Below are positions 14,770-24,405 of a stretch of DNA of 38,220 nucleotides, one piece after another. Source of the DNA: CAZIKF01 sp964539825 (GTDB taxonomy: Bacteria; Muiribacteriota; UBA6191); the NCBI GenBank assembly GCA_964539825.1, contig CAZIKF010000041.1, forward strand, positions 1 to 38,220, given 5' to 3'. A program made the position numbers and the translations under genes. A model generated the notes under the pieces. It saw only the letters and a list, made by a program, of their open reading frames with translations, was not told where the DNA came from and did not search any database. Every line of letters starts with the position of its first letter. The stretch's first letter is position 1.

Positions 14770-16896
14770 TCAGGGAACTGTGAAGCGAATTTCAGCATGT
14801 TCTTTGTTTGCTGACTGGACTTTGACTTCTATGGGATCACCCAGTCGGTAAGTGAGTCTCTTACTACCAGAGCAATGTGCTACCTGTAAGCGCTCCTGAT
14901 AGGTCCAATACCCAGGCATATTTTCGAAAGGCAAGAAGCCTTCTACCAGTAGTTTCACAATCTCACAATAGATTCCGGAGCCTGTGACTCCTGTAACGGT
15001 AGCCTGGAATTCCTTGCCGATTTTCTTACTCATGTACTCTACTTTTTTTCTCTGTGTATAGTCCCGCTCTAGCTGTACAGCTCTGCGCTCAAGAGTGGAA
15101 GTGATCCTGCCAAGTTCGACAAGGTTTTTAACCTGAGGATGCCGGCCTGCTTTTGAGCGCCAACGTGAGGCAGGGAAGATTTGGAAAGGAAATTGGGCTG
15201 TCCAGAGGGTGAAGAGTCGTTTGAGCTGTCGGTGAACAATTAGATCAGGATAGCGACGAATGGGGGAGGTGAAATGACAGTAGGTTTGCCTTGCCAGTCC
15301 GAAATGGCTGGCATGTTTGGATTCGTAGATTGCTTTTTGCATGGAGCGAAGTACCAGGGGCTGCACGAAATTTTTAAACCTTGGCTCAACCGTATCCAGA
15401 AGCTTTTGAAAAGTCTTAGGTTCGCGGTATTCCTTTCGCGCAAAGGGGATTCCCAGGTTGCGTAAAACCTCAACAAGTGCCTCTACTTTTTCCTTTGAAG
15501 GTACCGGGTGATGGCGGTAGAGCACCGGGAGATGAGCATCTAGACAAAACCGTGCGATGGTTTCATTGGCAGCTACCATGAAATCCTCTATGAGTCGATG
15601 AGATGTCCAGCGCTCCTCTACCAAGATCTCACTCACTTTGTAATTCTGGTCAAGAATGATCTTTGGCTCGGGTAACTCGAAATCCATGGCTCCATCACTT
15701 CTTTTCCTGGCAGATAGGATTTCATGAAGTTCCTTGGCAACCAGCAGATCAGGCTTTAGGGGATCTTCCAATTTGCCATCGAAGACATCCTGAACCTCCC
15801 GATAGGTGAATCGGCGATCGGACTGAATCAGAGATGGATAGCACCAGGCTTCCTTGAGAACTCCTCTCAAGGAAAAGAGCATTTCACAGGTTAGTGCCCT
15901 TCTTTTCACCCTTGGTTTCAGGCTACAGCTTTCATTGGATAGCCCCTCCGGCAGCATAGGAACAACATGTTCTGGAAAGTAGATGGAGGTGGATCGCTGG
16001 ATCGCTTCTTTATCTATAGGGCTGTTCTCTCTGACATAATGGGAAACATCTGCTATATGGACCCAAAGGCGGTAGTCCTGGCCTACTTTACGAATTGAAA
16101 TGGCATCGTCAAAGTCCTTTGCATCAGCACCATCGATGGTCATGCTGGGCAGGCTTAGTAGGTCGACCCGCTCAGTTTCATCAGCCAATTCCTTACGGCT
16201 TAGCTCTTCGACTTCAGCAGAAAAGGAGTGAGGGATACTGTACTTGGAGAGAAGATCTTCAAGATCCAAATCTAGACTGCCATCTGACTTTCCCTGGACT
16301 TGCGCATAGTAATACCGTGGCGATATGCGAGGAAGGATGAGGCCCTTGTACCAAATCCCTTCCTTAAGCTTGTCAAATTTCTCAATCTTGACAGGAAGTG
16401 CCAGCGCGCTGCGAGTATGAAGCTTGCCGTCACGGACCTGAAACAGGAAGGATAGACCGCTTCGTTCAAGAATCTTGATGACCTTTCCAACCTTTTTCCC
16501 TCCTCTTCGTCTGGTCGTAACCTCTACATGTACACGATCACCTGGCAGAGCATGATGGGAATTTTCCGGATAAATACGGATAGGCATTTCTAAAGATTCA
16601 TGTTCGAGTACTAAATTTTCGCGCTTATGAAGGGCGAGAACACCTTCATACACATTATCAGGTTGACGGACAGCTTCTTTGGGAACAGATGGGTTCAGTG
16701 TGTAATTGTGACGCGATTGGCGCACTTTGCCTTCGAGGACCAATTGTTCAAGACAGGATCTCAAGGTTCGGCGGTTAGCCATTTCCGGGGGTAGGGAATG
16801 GAGAATGGCCTTGAAGCTAAGACTTTGTCGTGTGTGGTGGGAGAGTAGATTAACTACAGCGGAACTGGTCTTCTTAAAATGTCTGAGTTTCTTCAT
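14770..16896 (-). CDS. rnr: Exoribonuclease R
   Basis: A 708-residue product. RNase R degrades structured RNA 3' to 5'. An N-terminal winged-helix segment (about 10-70) and cold-shock-like domains (about 80-230) precede the RNB domain (about 247-575). The catalytic motif TIDGADAKDFDDAIS gives Asp255, Asp261, Asp263 and Asp264. The segment SHFGLARQTYCHFTSPIRRYPDLIVHRQL is also typical. An S1 domain (about 625-700: ATVTGVTGSGIYCEI ... VEGFLPFENM) ends the protein; the lysine-rich tail of some homologues is missing. Its ATG overlaps the stop of the upstream gene by one base (TAATG), so it is the last cistron of the minus-strand operon. Confidence 0.95.
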   Translation of the reverse strand: MKKLRHFKKTSSAVVNLLSHHTRQSLSFKAILHSLPPEMANRRTLRSCLEQLVLEGKVRQSRHNYTLNPSVPKEAVRQPDNVYEGVLALHKRENLVLEHESLEMPIRIYPENSHHALPGDRVHVEVTTRRRGGKKVGKVIKILERSGLSFLFQVRDGKLHTRSALALPVKIEKFDKLKEGIWYKGLILPRISPRYYYAQVQGKSDGSLDLDLEDLLSKYSIPHSFSAEVEELSRKELADETERVDLLSLPSMTIDGADAKDFDDAISIRKVGQDYRLWVHIADVSHYVRENSPIDKEAIQRSTSIYFPEHVVPMLPEGLSNESCSLKPRVKRRALTCEMLFSLRGVLKEAWCYPSLIQSDRRFTYREVQDVFDGKLEDPLKPDLLVAKELHEILSARKRSDGAMDFELPEPKIILDQNYKVSEILVEERWTSHRLIEDFMVAANETIARFCLDAHLPVLYRHHPVPSKEKVEALVEVLRNLGIPFARKEYREPKTFQKLLDTVEPRFKNFVQPLVLRSMQKAIYESKHASHFGLARQTYCHFTSPIRRYPDLIVHRQLKRLFTLWTAQFPFQIFPASRWRSKAGRHPQVKNLVELGRITSTLERRAVQLERDYTQRKKVEYMSKKIGKEFQATVTGVTGSGIYCEIVKLLVEGFLPFENMPGYWTYQERLQVAHCSGSKRLTYRLGDPIEVKVQSANKEHAEIRFTVP

Positions 16897-17999
16897 TAAA
16901 GGGTGAAGCGCATAACCCGGAGGCGTTTCCCAAGGTTTCGGTATTCATTTAAAAAGACATTGCTGTTAAAAATTTGGTATCGATGATTCATATTCCAGGG
17001 TATCTCCCTCACATTGAGCTTAAAGGAGGATACCAGGGTGCCATCGAGTTTATAACGAAGAAGTTGAGACAATCTACTACGCTCCTCCCCCCCGGTGAAA
17101 ACAGCAAGAACCATGTCCTGGTCTATGACTCCCACAATTTCTACAAAGAACAAATCAGGGATGGAGGGGAGAGCAAAGAGTTTCTCAGAGTCCTCATTTC
17201 CTTCCTTCCAACGGAAAAACTCTACGATCGTAGGGTTTTGTTCATTGAATTCCTGTCCAAGTATGCGATTTTGAGAATCCAGGTTGAGTGATGCTCTGAA
17301 AGGGGGAGCACTTGCTACATCTCTCAGGATAAAAATATCTGAGCTTTTTGCTGGAGGCAGGAGTTTGTAGACAGAGCCGTCATAACGGTTTTGAACCAGG
17401 ATGCTTCCTCTGAGATCAAGGGAAAAGCCGTCAATGATAAGGGGAATGGAATCCTCTAACTCTCTTGGAATCCTGGTAAAGGTATGATCCGATCGAAGAT
17501 TGTTTTGAGAAAGCTTAGCTACAAGGTAGTTTTCAGTATCTAAAACCAGAAGATGCTCATTGATTGTCAAAAGATCCGTATATGCATGTTCAACTTCATC
17601 GTTTAGATGAGGTAGTTCAATGGACTTTAAGAATTTACCCTTTTTTGAATAGTGCTGAATTTCTTCACGAATGGAATCTAAAAAAAAGAGGTCTCCCGAG
17701 GAATCAACTGCCATGGAGGCAGGACCTTCAATAATTTCCGTGGGATTTCCGGATTGATCGGGAAGCCAGCTGGATAAAAAGCCTAACTCTCCCTTTTTCT
17801 CCCCCAGTCGAAAACTTAGAATATGGCCATTGGCTCGTGATAGTTTAGTCGGTGATTTAGTGACCTTTGCTCGCTTCATATCGGCGTTTTTCGTTTCAGC
17901 TGTGGGGTTCATAGAGTTTGAGCGACTAAAAGCTACTCCGCCGACGGCGGTAAGGAACAGCCCGAAAACTATGGTTTTGAGAATGCGTATTTGAATCAT
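16896..17999 (-). CDS. Exported propeller-like (NHL-type) protein
   Basis: A 367-residue product with an N-terminal signal or anchor segment (about 8-25). Repeated units such as IEGPASMAVDSSGDLFFLDSIREEIQHYSKKGKFLKSI and LLTINEHLLVLDTENYLVAKL follow the NHL/propeller pattern of about 45-60 residues per blade. No catalytic motif is visible. It lies between the SH3/C39 peptidase genes (24-base gap upstream) and rnr (one-base overlap downstream), so it is co-transcribed with both. It may act outside the cytoplasmic membrane as a binding scaffold; this is inferred only from the fold. Confidence 0.72.
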   Translation of the reverse strand: MIQIRILKTIVFGLFLTAVGGVAFSRSNSMNPTAETKNADMKRAKVTKSPTKLSRANGHILSFRLGEKKGELGFLSSWLPDQSGNPTEIIEGPASMAVDSSGDLFFLDSIREEIQHYSKKGKFLKSIELPHLNDEVEHAYTDLLTINEHLLVLDTENYLVAKLSQNNLRSDHTFTRIPRELEDSIPLIIDGFSLDLRGSILVQNRYDGSVYKLLPPAKSSDIFILRDVASAPPFRASLNLDSQNRILGQEFNEQNPTIVEFFRWKEGNEDSEKLFALPSIPDLFFVEIVGVIDQDMVLAVFTGGEERSRLSQLLRYKLDGTLVSSFKLNVREIPWNMNHRYQIFNSNVFLNEYRNLGKRLRVMRFTL

Positions 18000-18023
18000 A
18001 GTTCCATACCTAAAAAATGGATT

Positions 18024-19271
18024 TCATGCTTTGATATCGATGGTAACACCTCTGGTTACTCTCAGGAAGTCTCTTTGCTTCATAACCATGTCACCTCCCC
18101 GAACCGGATCATTAATAACCATATCTCCGTTGGCTCGAACCCCTCGAATAACTATGATATGCCCCCCAGTGTGATAGGACCTTCCATTTTTAAAGTTCAG
18201 GGTTCCCCGCACGGAAACAATCTGGGGTCTTCCTTTCGCGATCCTTTTCTTAATGCTGGCGATACTGCCATCCCCGGATACGTGGCTGTTCTTAAATCCA
18301 AAGCGTTTTCCCTGTCGGGTGAAGGCTTCCCAGGAAGCCCCTCTACCCTTGGCATAGAGCTGACCTTTGAAGGTTGTGGAACGAACATTATTATCAAGGA
18401 TCTTTCCATTGGTGCTGCAGGCAGTCAGCGCGAGATCATTTCTGGGCTTCTCAATCCCATAATAGGCCAATACCATCTGCAATGAAGTAGGGCCGCAGAA
18501 ACCTGATGGTCTCCAGCTCTGACCTCCAGGGGAAAAGGGATCGCTGCCCTGTGGATTCTGTTTGAAAGAAGGGACTCCCTTGATATAAACCCCGTCGGAA
18601 GTATCCACACGGTCTTTGAGAGGTCCGCTTGGCTTTGGAGTGGGTTGGTCAGGAGGCGTAGGCTTGGACTCTTCCCTGGGTTTAGAAGGTGATGGGCTTT
18701 GCTTTCCATCCAATACGATATAGTTTTTGTGGGAGTAACCGCTCGTTCCCCCGCGGAAGATCTTATACCAGTACTTTTTGGACTCGGATAGATCCACCTG
18801 AACTCGTTCTCCGTTATAGAGCCTTCCCGTGATGTCGCCCCAGGGAGATGTTCGGATTCTAAGAAAACTGCTAACCTCAACGGTTCCCCATTTTGTATCG
18901 GTGGGGGCATCGGAGGAACCTTCCCTGTATCGAATTTCTACCCAGGGAGTTTGTGTGTCGAAGGAAAGGACATTTTTAACGAAATCAAAGCTCTCGCCAC
19001 GGTAACCTACTCTAAGCACCCTGGTGGTGACGCTGTTAGCCTCACGAATGTTGGCGGCTCCAACCGTGATGACAGCTTTTCCATCAGCAACAGACACAAG
19101 TTCCCCGTAAATAAATGCCGTTGCTGATTCTTTGACAGTCTTACTTTGAAGAGCGGCATCTCCAAACAACTGGTCAAGGGACTGTTTGGTTGGTACAGCC
19201 TCGGTGGGAATAATCTGGGGGAAAAGAAAAAGGGCTAAGAGAACTGGTGCAAAAGTACGAATCAACCGCAT
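18024..19271 (-). CDS. Exported SH3-domain C39-like cysteine peptidase (second copy)
   Basis: A 415-residue product. A signal peptide (about 1-25) is followed by two bacterial SH3-like domains (about 66-118 and 128-188; the second shows LRIRTSPWGDITGRLYNGERV and WYKIFRGGTSGYSHKNYI), a proline/lysine linker (190-218), and a C39_2-type papain-like domain (233-412). The catalytic set is complete: Cys259 in FCGPTSLQM, His371 in GGHIIVIRG and Asp388 in VINDPV. Such proteins often bind cell wall and cleave peptide bonds in it or in secreted proteins; the substrate here is unknown. It lies three bases after a paralogue with the same architecture, an obvious tandem duplication that has diverged. Confidence 0.85.
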   Translation of the reverse strand: MRLIRTFAPVLLALFLFPQIIPTEAVPTKQSLDQLFGDAALQSKTVKESATAFIYGELVSVADGKAVITVGAANIREANSVTTRVLRVGYRGESFDFVKNVLSFDTQTPWVEIRYREGSSDAPTDTKWGTVEVSSFLRIRTSPWGDITGRLYNGERVQVDLSESKKYWYKIFRGGTSGYSHKNYIVLDGKQSPSPSKPREESKPTPPDQPTPKPSGPLKDRVDTSDGVYIKGVPSFKQNPQGSDPFSPGGQSWRPSGFCGPTSLQMVLAYYGIEKPRNDLALTACSTNGKILDNNVRSTTFKGQLYAKGRGASWEAFTRQGKRFGFKNSHVSGDGSIASIKKRIAKGRPQIVSVRGTLNFKNGRSYHTGGHIIVIRGVRANGDMVINDPVRGGDMVMKQRDFLRVTRGVTIDIKA

Positions 19272-19274
19272 TGT

Positions 19275-20669
19275 CTATCTTCTAATATCAACAGTGAATC
19301 CACGCCAGATTTTAAGGAAATCCGCTCGGCGCATTATTTTGTTTCCGCCATTTCTGGCCGGATCATTCACGATCAAATCACCTTTTCCGGTCATTCCGCG
19401 AACTACCAGGATATGGCCGTTGCTGCTTCGCCACTGGGAGCCATCAGTGTACCTTAAAAGACCTTTCACTGAAATGATTTGCGGCCTGCCTGTTTCCACG
19501 AGTGCCCGCATGGAAGTCCTTTTAGAATTTCTCGATGGTTCAAGAGTAGGGTACTGCCTTTTGGTGTTTTTAAAACCAAGATACTTGGCCATTTTAACCA
19601 TTGCACCATAGGCGGAACCATGGTTTTTAGCGTACATTTGTCCTCGAAATGAGGATGCCTTATAGTTGGTCTGCATCACCTCACCCTTGGAATTGAGTCG
19701 TGTGAGAGCCAGTGAATCTCGTGACCGTTGAACACCATGATAGGCAAGGACCATCTGTAGAGAGGTAGGCCCGCAATATGCATGTGGTCTCCAGCCAGAA
19801 CCTCCTCTTGAATCAAAAGGATCCTTTTTCCCCTGGAAGAATAGGGGAACACCCCTGATCTCCACTCCACCGTCCGCCCGACGTATGGCACCTCGATCCT
19901 TCGTTACAACTGCGGGCGCAGGCTTAGGCTCAGGTCTGGAGGTACTTGGCTCAGAAGCATCCTCGATGGGCTTGGGAGTTTCCGGGGTGGGTTCGATTGG
20001 CTTGATATACCGTCCTTCATCTCCTGTTTCCCTGAGAATTTCAAGATAGTTCTTATGGGCATAGCCATTTTGGTCCCCGGCATAGACCCGGTACCATTTT
20101 CCTTCGCTCTCATCGAGGTCAACCAAAACCCGATCGCCTGCCATCAATGACCCGATTATCTTGCCATTAGTTCCCTCGCGCGGAGGTGATTCTCGCAGGT
20201 AAACCGATTCTATCGCGGTGACTTTGGCTCGTACCCGCTCCCCTCCAGGTTCGTCTTCAAGAGGATCACCAATTCTTACTTTAAACCACTCAGCGCCATC
20301 GTCAGGAGAGATCAGTGTACCTGCATAGGGGAACACATCTCCTTCTTTGGCCATATTCAAGATCCTTGAAAACCGACTGGGACCTTTTCTCAGGTTCAAA
20401 TACATGCGATCGATTTTTACGCTGGTTCCTTCAAGTTTTACCAGGGCCGAATGAACATAAGCAAAATCTGCCCCCCCCGTGTGGGCCTCGGGAATAGGGA
20501 TCTGATCCAAAGATGAAACTTTGTGAGGGGTCTTTGCAGTTTTCTTTTGTTCGGAACCAGCAAAAAATTGGTCCTCTTTTTCTTCAAATCCTTGAAAGAA
20601 TCTGTCTTTGGAAAAAGAGGGAACGAAAGGAATGCTCAACAAGAGAAGGTGAAACAAAATGCTCTTCAT
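19275..20669 (-). CDS. Exported SH3-domain C39-like cysteine peptidase (first copy)
   Basis: A 464-residue product starting at ATG 20669; an in-frame TTG at 20678 would add only three residues. It has a signal peptide (MKSILFHLLLLSIPFVPSFS), two SH3-like domains (about 83-140 and 148-212; LNLRKGPSRFSRIL, VYLRESPP ... NGYAHKNYL), a Pro/Glu-rich linker (215-255), and a C39_2 domain with Cys299 in YCGPTSLQM, His419 in NGHILVVRG and Asp436 in IVNDPA. It is the first gene of the minus-strand operon and is read divergently from fmt, with about 40 bases between the two starts. It shares every motif with the downstream copy, and residues around the active site are nearly the same (RPQI-SV-G, QLYAK/QMYAK). 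Confidence 0.85.
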   Translation of the reverse strand: MKSILFHLLLLSIPFVPSFSKDRFFQGFEEKEDQFFAGSEQKKTAKTPHKVSSLDQIPIPEAHTGGADFAYVHSALVKLEGTSVKIDRMYLNLRKGPSRFSRILNMAKEGDVFPYAGTLISPDDGAEWFKVRIGDPLEDEPGGERVRAKVTAIESVYLRESPPREGTNGKIIGSLMAGDRVLVDLDESEGKWYRVYAGDQNGYAHKNYLEILRETGDEGRYIKPIEPTPETPKPIEDASEPSTSRPEPKPAPAVVTKDRGAIRRADGGVEIRGVPLFFQGKKDPFDSRGGSGWRPHAYCGPTSLQMVLAYHGVQRSRDSLALTRLNSKGEVMQTNYKASSFRGQMYAKNHGSAYGAMVKMAKYLGFKNTKRQYPTLEPSRNSKRTSMRALVETGRPQIISVKGLLRYTDGSQWRSSNGHILVVRGMTGKGDLIVNDPARNGGNKIMRRADFLKIWRGFTVDIRR

Positions 20670-20691
20670 ACTATCCAAATACCTTTAGCTA

Positions 20692-20697
20692 TATAAT
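20692..20697 (+). promoter_or_regulatory. -10 box just upstream of fmt (leaderless-type)
   Basis: A perfect TATAAT ends 12 bases before the fmt ATG, with no ribosome site between them and no clear -35. The messenger would start about six bases before the codon. Overlapping minus-strand TATTAT may serve the divergent peptidase operon. Confidence 0.45.
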
Positions 20698-20709
20698 AGC
20701 CATACGCCT

Positions 20710-21681
20710 ATGAATTCAAAAAAGTTGCCCGCTATCGTCTTTTTCGGCTCCTCAGAGTTCTCTTCCGCGATTCTTCGCGATCTCTTTGAAAAGGGCTTTC
20801 CACTCTCCCTGGTGATCACCCAGCCAGATAAGCCATTCGGCCGAAAAAAAAGTCTGCGGCCTCCTCCCGTGAAGCTTACTTGTGAAGAGTTAGACCTTCC
20901 CTTTCTTCAACCCAGGTCTTTGAAAAGAGAGTCACTGCTAGAGCGATTCAGGAAACTCGAATTTGATTTTGGAGTGGTCTGCGCCTATGGGAAAATTATT
21001 CCTTTAACCCTTCTTCAGACGGCTCGGGTGAATTTTATCAATACTCATGCGTCCAATCTCCCCCGTTTTCGTGGGGCTGCTCCCATGGAGAGGGCGATTA
21101 TGATGGGAGATCTTTCCACGGCTCTGTGTGTCATGGAAGTGAGTGAAGCCCTGGATGAAGGAGACGTTTTTTGTAAGGAAATCATCGAAATTTCTCCTCA
21201 AATGCACATCGATCAGCTTGAAAAACGAATGATCGCTGCATCTAGATCTTTGCTCACTGAAGTTTTGCAAAACTATCCACAGTTTGAAAAAAATAAGGAA
21301 TCTCAGGGCAGTGAGAAAATTCTCTATGCGCATAAACTCAGCGAGATGGATTCATGGATCAACCTGGAGATGGAAGGTCGTGAGATTTATAATAAGCTAA
21401 GGGCATTGTGCAGTTCCTACGGGATTGTATTTTGCACTTCAGATGGGAAGAAGATTGCAGTTTTTAAGGGAAGTTTCGAAGAGGTCAGGCATGAGCAGAT
21501 CCCTGGAACGGTCATGCTAAGAACAAAAAAGGATCTCAACATTGCTGTAAAGGGAGGAGTTTTACAGATTAGTGAAATTCAGATCGAAGGGAAGAAGCGT
21601 CTGCCCATCGCGGCTTATCTTGCGGGAAGCAGGGTAGAATTGGGAGATTCCTTTCTTTTTTCAATGCGGGGAAGAAGTTGA
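20710..21681 (+). CDS. fmt: Methionyl-tRNA formyltransferase
   Basis: A 323-residue product. It transfers a formyl group from 10-formyltetrahydrofolate to initiator Met-tRNA. The N-terminal Rossmann-like domain begins IVFFGSSEFSSAIL. Catalytic residues are Asn111 and His113 in FINTHASNLPRFRGAAPMERAI and Asp149 in ALDEGDV. The C-terminal oligonucleotide-binding domain (about 215-315) contains the initiator-recognition region. The ATG at 20710 has no Shine-Dalgarno sequence and a -10 box close by, which fits a leaderless transcript. radA begins ten bases after the stop. The usual partner gene def is not next to it. Confidence 0.95.
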   Translation: MNSKKLPAIVFFGSSEFSSAILRDLFEKGFPLSLVITQPDKPFGRKKSLRPPPVKLTCEELDLPFLQPRSLKRESLLERFRKLEFDFGVVCAYGKIIPLTLLQTARVNFINTHASNLPRFRGAAPMERAIMMGDLSTALCVMEVSEALDEGDVFCKEIIEISPQMHIDQLEKRMIAASRSLLTEVLQNYPQFEKNKESQGSEKILYAHKLSEMDSWINLEMEGREIYNKLRALCSSYGIVFCTSDGKKIAVFKGSFEEVRHEQIPGTVMLRTKKDLNIAVKGGVLQISEIQIEGKKRLPIAAYLAGSRVELGDSFLFSMRGRS

Positions 21682-21691
21682 GTTTGAACGC

Positions 21692-23080
21692 ATGAGCGCT
21701 CGGAAATCACGAAACATCTATCTTTGTCGTGAATGCGGCCATCAGCATACTCGCTGGCAGGGGAATTGTTCCGCATGCGGCTCTTGGAATACGCTTGAAG
21801 AAGAGCAGGCTCCCAGTCACCGCTCCTCTAAAACGGGGCCGGGTAACGTACGTGAAGCCACGTTACTTGATGAAGTTGTGATTAGCCGGGACTCAAGGAC
21901 GGCGACCGGCCTTGAAATGGTAGACAAAGTCCTGGGCGGAGGTTTGGTTGAAGGTGCCCTGGTATTGCTAGGCGGTGAGCCTGGAATGGGAAAGTCTACC
22001 TTAATCCTGCAAATCTGTTCCTTGCTGTCGAAGAAAGGCAAGGGAGTTCTTTATGTTTCAGGTGAGGAATCGGAGGCTCAGGTCAAGCTCAGGGCTGAGC
22101 GGCTTCAGGTTCACGGAGAAACACTGCACTTGCTCGCTCATACGGACCTGGAAGGTATTCTTGAAGTCGCCAAGAACTTGAACCCTTCACTATTAGTTCT
22201 GGACTCTATCCAGACTGTTCGCGTTCCCGATCTTGATTCTTCTCCCGGTTCTGTAGCACAGGTGCGTGAATCTACCTTTAGAATCATGGAGTTTGCCAAG
22301 ACTCGTTCCCTTACTACCATCCTTGTGGGGCATGTCACCAAAGGAGGTGAAATCGCGGGTCCCAGGCTCCTCGAGCATATGGTGGATGTTGTCTTGCAGT
22401 TCGAAGGGGATCGAACCCATCATTTTCGTCTTTTGCGGGGACTGAAGAACCGCTTTGGCCCTACAGACGAAATCGGGGTTTTTGAGATGAAAGGGGATGG
22501 GCTACAGCCGGTTGCGAATCCAGCCGCATATTTCCTTACCGATTCCACTTCAACCCCTGGTTCGTGCCTCTCGGTAGTTATGGAGGGGACTCAACCTTTC
22601 ATGGTGGAAGTTCAGGCTCTGGTGGCGGATAACAATTTCACCTACCCCAAGAGAACGGCGATGGGCCTTGATCCAAACCGCCTTTCTTTGCTATTAGCGG
22701 TAATGGAGAAAAGGATGGGGATTTTATTAGGTCAGAGCGACGTCTATGTGAATCTGGCAGGAGGGGTGAAGAGTAATGACCCAGGCCTGGATTTGGCGGT
22801 GATACTGGCGGTACTCTCTTCTATCAGGGATGTGACACTGCCGCCTGGTACGGTGGCCCTGGCAGAAACGGGACTGGGTGGAGAAATGCGTTTAGTTTCC
22901 CATCTTGAATCAAGGGTAAGGGAGGCGAAAAACCAGGGGTTTGATCGAATTCTTCTCCCGGAGAGGGTAAAACGCAGCAACAAAGATCTTTGTATGGAGA
23001 AGGTGCTATTTTTTGAACGGCTTCCTGATATTCGCCGCTGGTTTGAGGAATTCGAACAGGGGGCCGATAGGGTAGAATAG
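21692..23080 (+). CDS. radA: DNA repair protein RadA (Sms)
   Basis: A 462-residue product. RadA is a RecA-related ATPase that promotes branch migration during recombination. The N-terminal C4 zinc finger has Cys12, Cys15, Cys26 and Cys29; Walker A is GEPGMGKST at 95-103; the RadA-specific motif KNRFG is at 252-256. The C-terminal Lon-like domain (about 290-450) has PKRTAMGLDPNRLSLLLAVMEKRMG and VYVNLAGGVKSNDPGLDLAV. Length and motifs are complete. It is separated from fmt by ten bases and from the TPR gene by 42 bases. Confidence 0.97.
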   Translation: MSARKSRNIYLCRECGHQHTRWQGNCSACGSWNTLEEEQAPSHRSSKTGPGNVREATLLDEVVISRDSRTATGLEMVDKVLGGGLVEGALVLLGGEPGMGKSTLILQICSLLSKKGKGVLYVSGEESEAQVKLRAERLQVHGETLHLLAHTDLEGILEVAKNLNPSLLVLDSIQTVRVPDLDSSPGSVAQVRESTFRIMEFAKTRSLTTILVGHVTKGGEIAGPRLLEHMVDVVLQFEGDRTHHFRLLRGLKNRFGPTDEIGVFEMKGDGLQPVANPAAYFLTDSTSTPGSCLSVVMEGTQPFMVEVQALVADNNFTYPKRTAMGLDPNRLSLLLAVMEKRMGILLGQSDVYVNLAGGVKSNDPGLDLAVILAVLSSIRDVTLPPGTVALAETGLGGEMRLVSHLESRVREAKNQGFDRILLPERVKRSNKDLCMEKVLFFERLPDIRRWFEEFEQGADRVE

Positions 23081-23122
23081 AGCGATTGGGCGAATTGGGC
23101 TCAAAATCTGCAAGGATAAACT

Positions 23123-24400
23123 ATGGCAGCAAATCAATTTTATGAAGAAGGAATGATCTGTCTCCAAAAGGGCGATCTTAAGAATGCTTCAATATGGTTT
23201 CAAAAATCCATTGAGGCCTTTCCCGACGATGTATATTCTTACAACAAATTGGCGTTTATCTATAACGAACAGCAGAAGTTTGAAGAGGCTGTTAAAGTTC
23301 TTGAAAAAGCCATTGCGGTTGGGGGATCCGATTTATTCTCCCACTATCTGCTGGGAAACACCTACCTGGATCGAGGAGATTTCCCCAGGGCCACCATGGA
23401 GTTCAAGAAAGCGGTTAAGATTAATCCCCAGGATGTGTACTCATGGAATTCCCTTGCTCTTACTTATAAATTAAGCGGTGAGATGGATCTGGCACTGGAG
23501 TGCCTCGATAAAGCTATTTTTATCGATGAGAAGGACATTTATAACTACAATTCTAAAGCGATCATTCTCTTCCAGCGCGGAGAACTAGAGGATGCCAAGT
23601 TCGTCATTGAGCAGGCTTTGCAGATTAATCCAGACAATCACCTATTAATGGGCAATCTTGGCGAGATACAGATGAAAGAGGGGGACTACAAAGGTGCCCG
23701 CAAAACCTTTGAAAAGATCATTTCTCTCTATCCTGATCAGTCTATTGGTCATTACAGCCTGGGAAATCTGGAATTGGAAGAGGAGAACCTGGAAAGCGCT
23801 CTGATCTATTTTCAAAAGGCTGAGGAATTGGATTCACGCAGTTGGAAGATCAAGGCCGCGATGGGGTCTATTCAGTTCGAGAGGGGTGACAATGAGGCCG
23901 CGATGGTTTTTTACGAACAAGCCCTGGACCTGGAGCCAGATGAAGCTGGACTGCTTACCGACCTGGCCAGATCCCAAATGAAAGAGAACCTGGTCATCAA
24001 GGCGCACAAAAATCTGGTTCGGGCCATTGAATTAGACCCAGGATATGCCTTTTCCCAGTATTCCCTGGGTAAACTCTACCTGGAGCAGCGCATTTATGAG
24101 AAGGCCAGCAATTGCTTTCAAAAAGCAATAGATTTGGATCCGGAAGATGTTTACGCGCTCAATGGTCTTGCCGATGTCGGGCGAATTCAGGGGAAACACC
24201 GGGACGCGATCATCAACTATCAAAAATCTCTGGAAGTCCTTGAAATAGATGAACATGCCTTGTTTCATAAAGCAATATGCCATAGGGCACTCGGTGAAGA
24301 TCATCTTGCCACACAATGTCTGGAAAGAATTCTGGAAGAGGGAGATGAGTCCTGGGACGAAGAAGCGGAAGAACTTCTCAAGGAAATTGAAAAGAAGTAA
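23123..24400 (+). CDS. Tetratricopeptide-repeat protein
   Basis: A 425-residue product made almost entirely of about 11-12 tandem TPR units of 34 residues. Typical cores are A-x-x-x-F/L-K-A-I-x-I/L-D/N-P-x-D (YLDRGDFPRATMEFKKAVKINPQDVYSW, YLEQRIYEKASNCFQKAIDLDPEDVYAL). There is no signal peptide or membrane segment, so it is probably a cytoplasmic scaffold for protein contacts. AAGGA precedes the ATG at 23123. It is the third gene of the fmt-radA cluster, but no functional link to them is known. The partner is unknown. Confidence 0.85.
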   Translation: MAANQFYEEGMICLQKGDLKNASIWFQKSIEAFPDDVYSYNKLAFIYNEQQKFEEAVKVLEKAIAVGGSDLFSHYLLGNTYLDRGDFPRATMEFKKAVKINPQDVYSWNSLALTYKLSGEMDLALECLDKAIFIDEKDIYNYNSKAIILFQRGELEDAKFVIEQALQINPDNHLLMGNLGEIQMKEGDYKGARKTFEKIISLYPDQSIGHYSLGNLELEEENLESALIYFQKAEELDSRSWKIKAAMGSIQFERGDNEAAMVFYEQALDLEPDEAGLLTDLARSQMKENLVIKAHKNLVRAIELDPGYAFSQYSLGKLYLEQRIYEKASNCFQKAIDLDPEDVYALNGLADVGRIQGKHRDAIINYQKSLEVLEIDEHALFHKAICHRALGEDHLATQCLERILEEGDESWDEEAEELLKEIEKK

Positions 24401-24405
24401 TTGGT

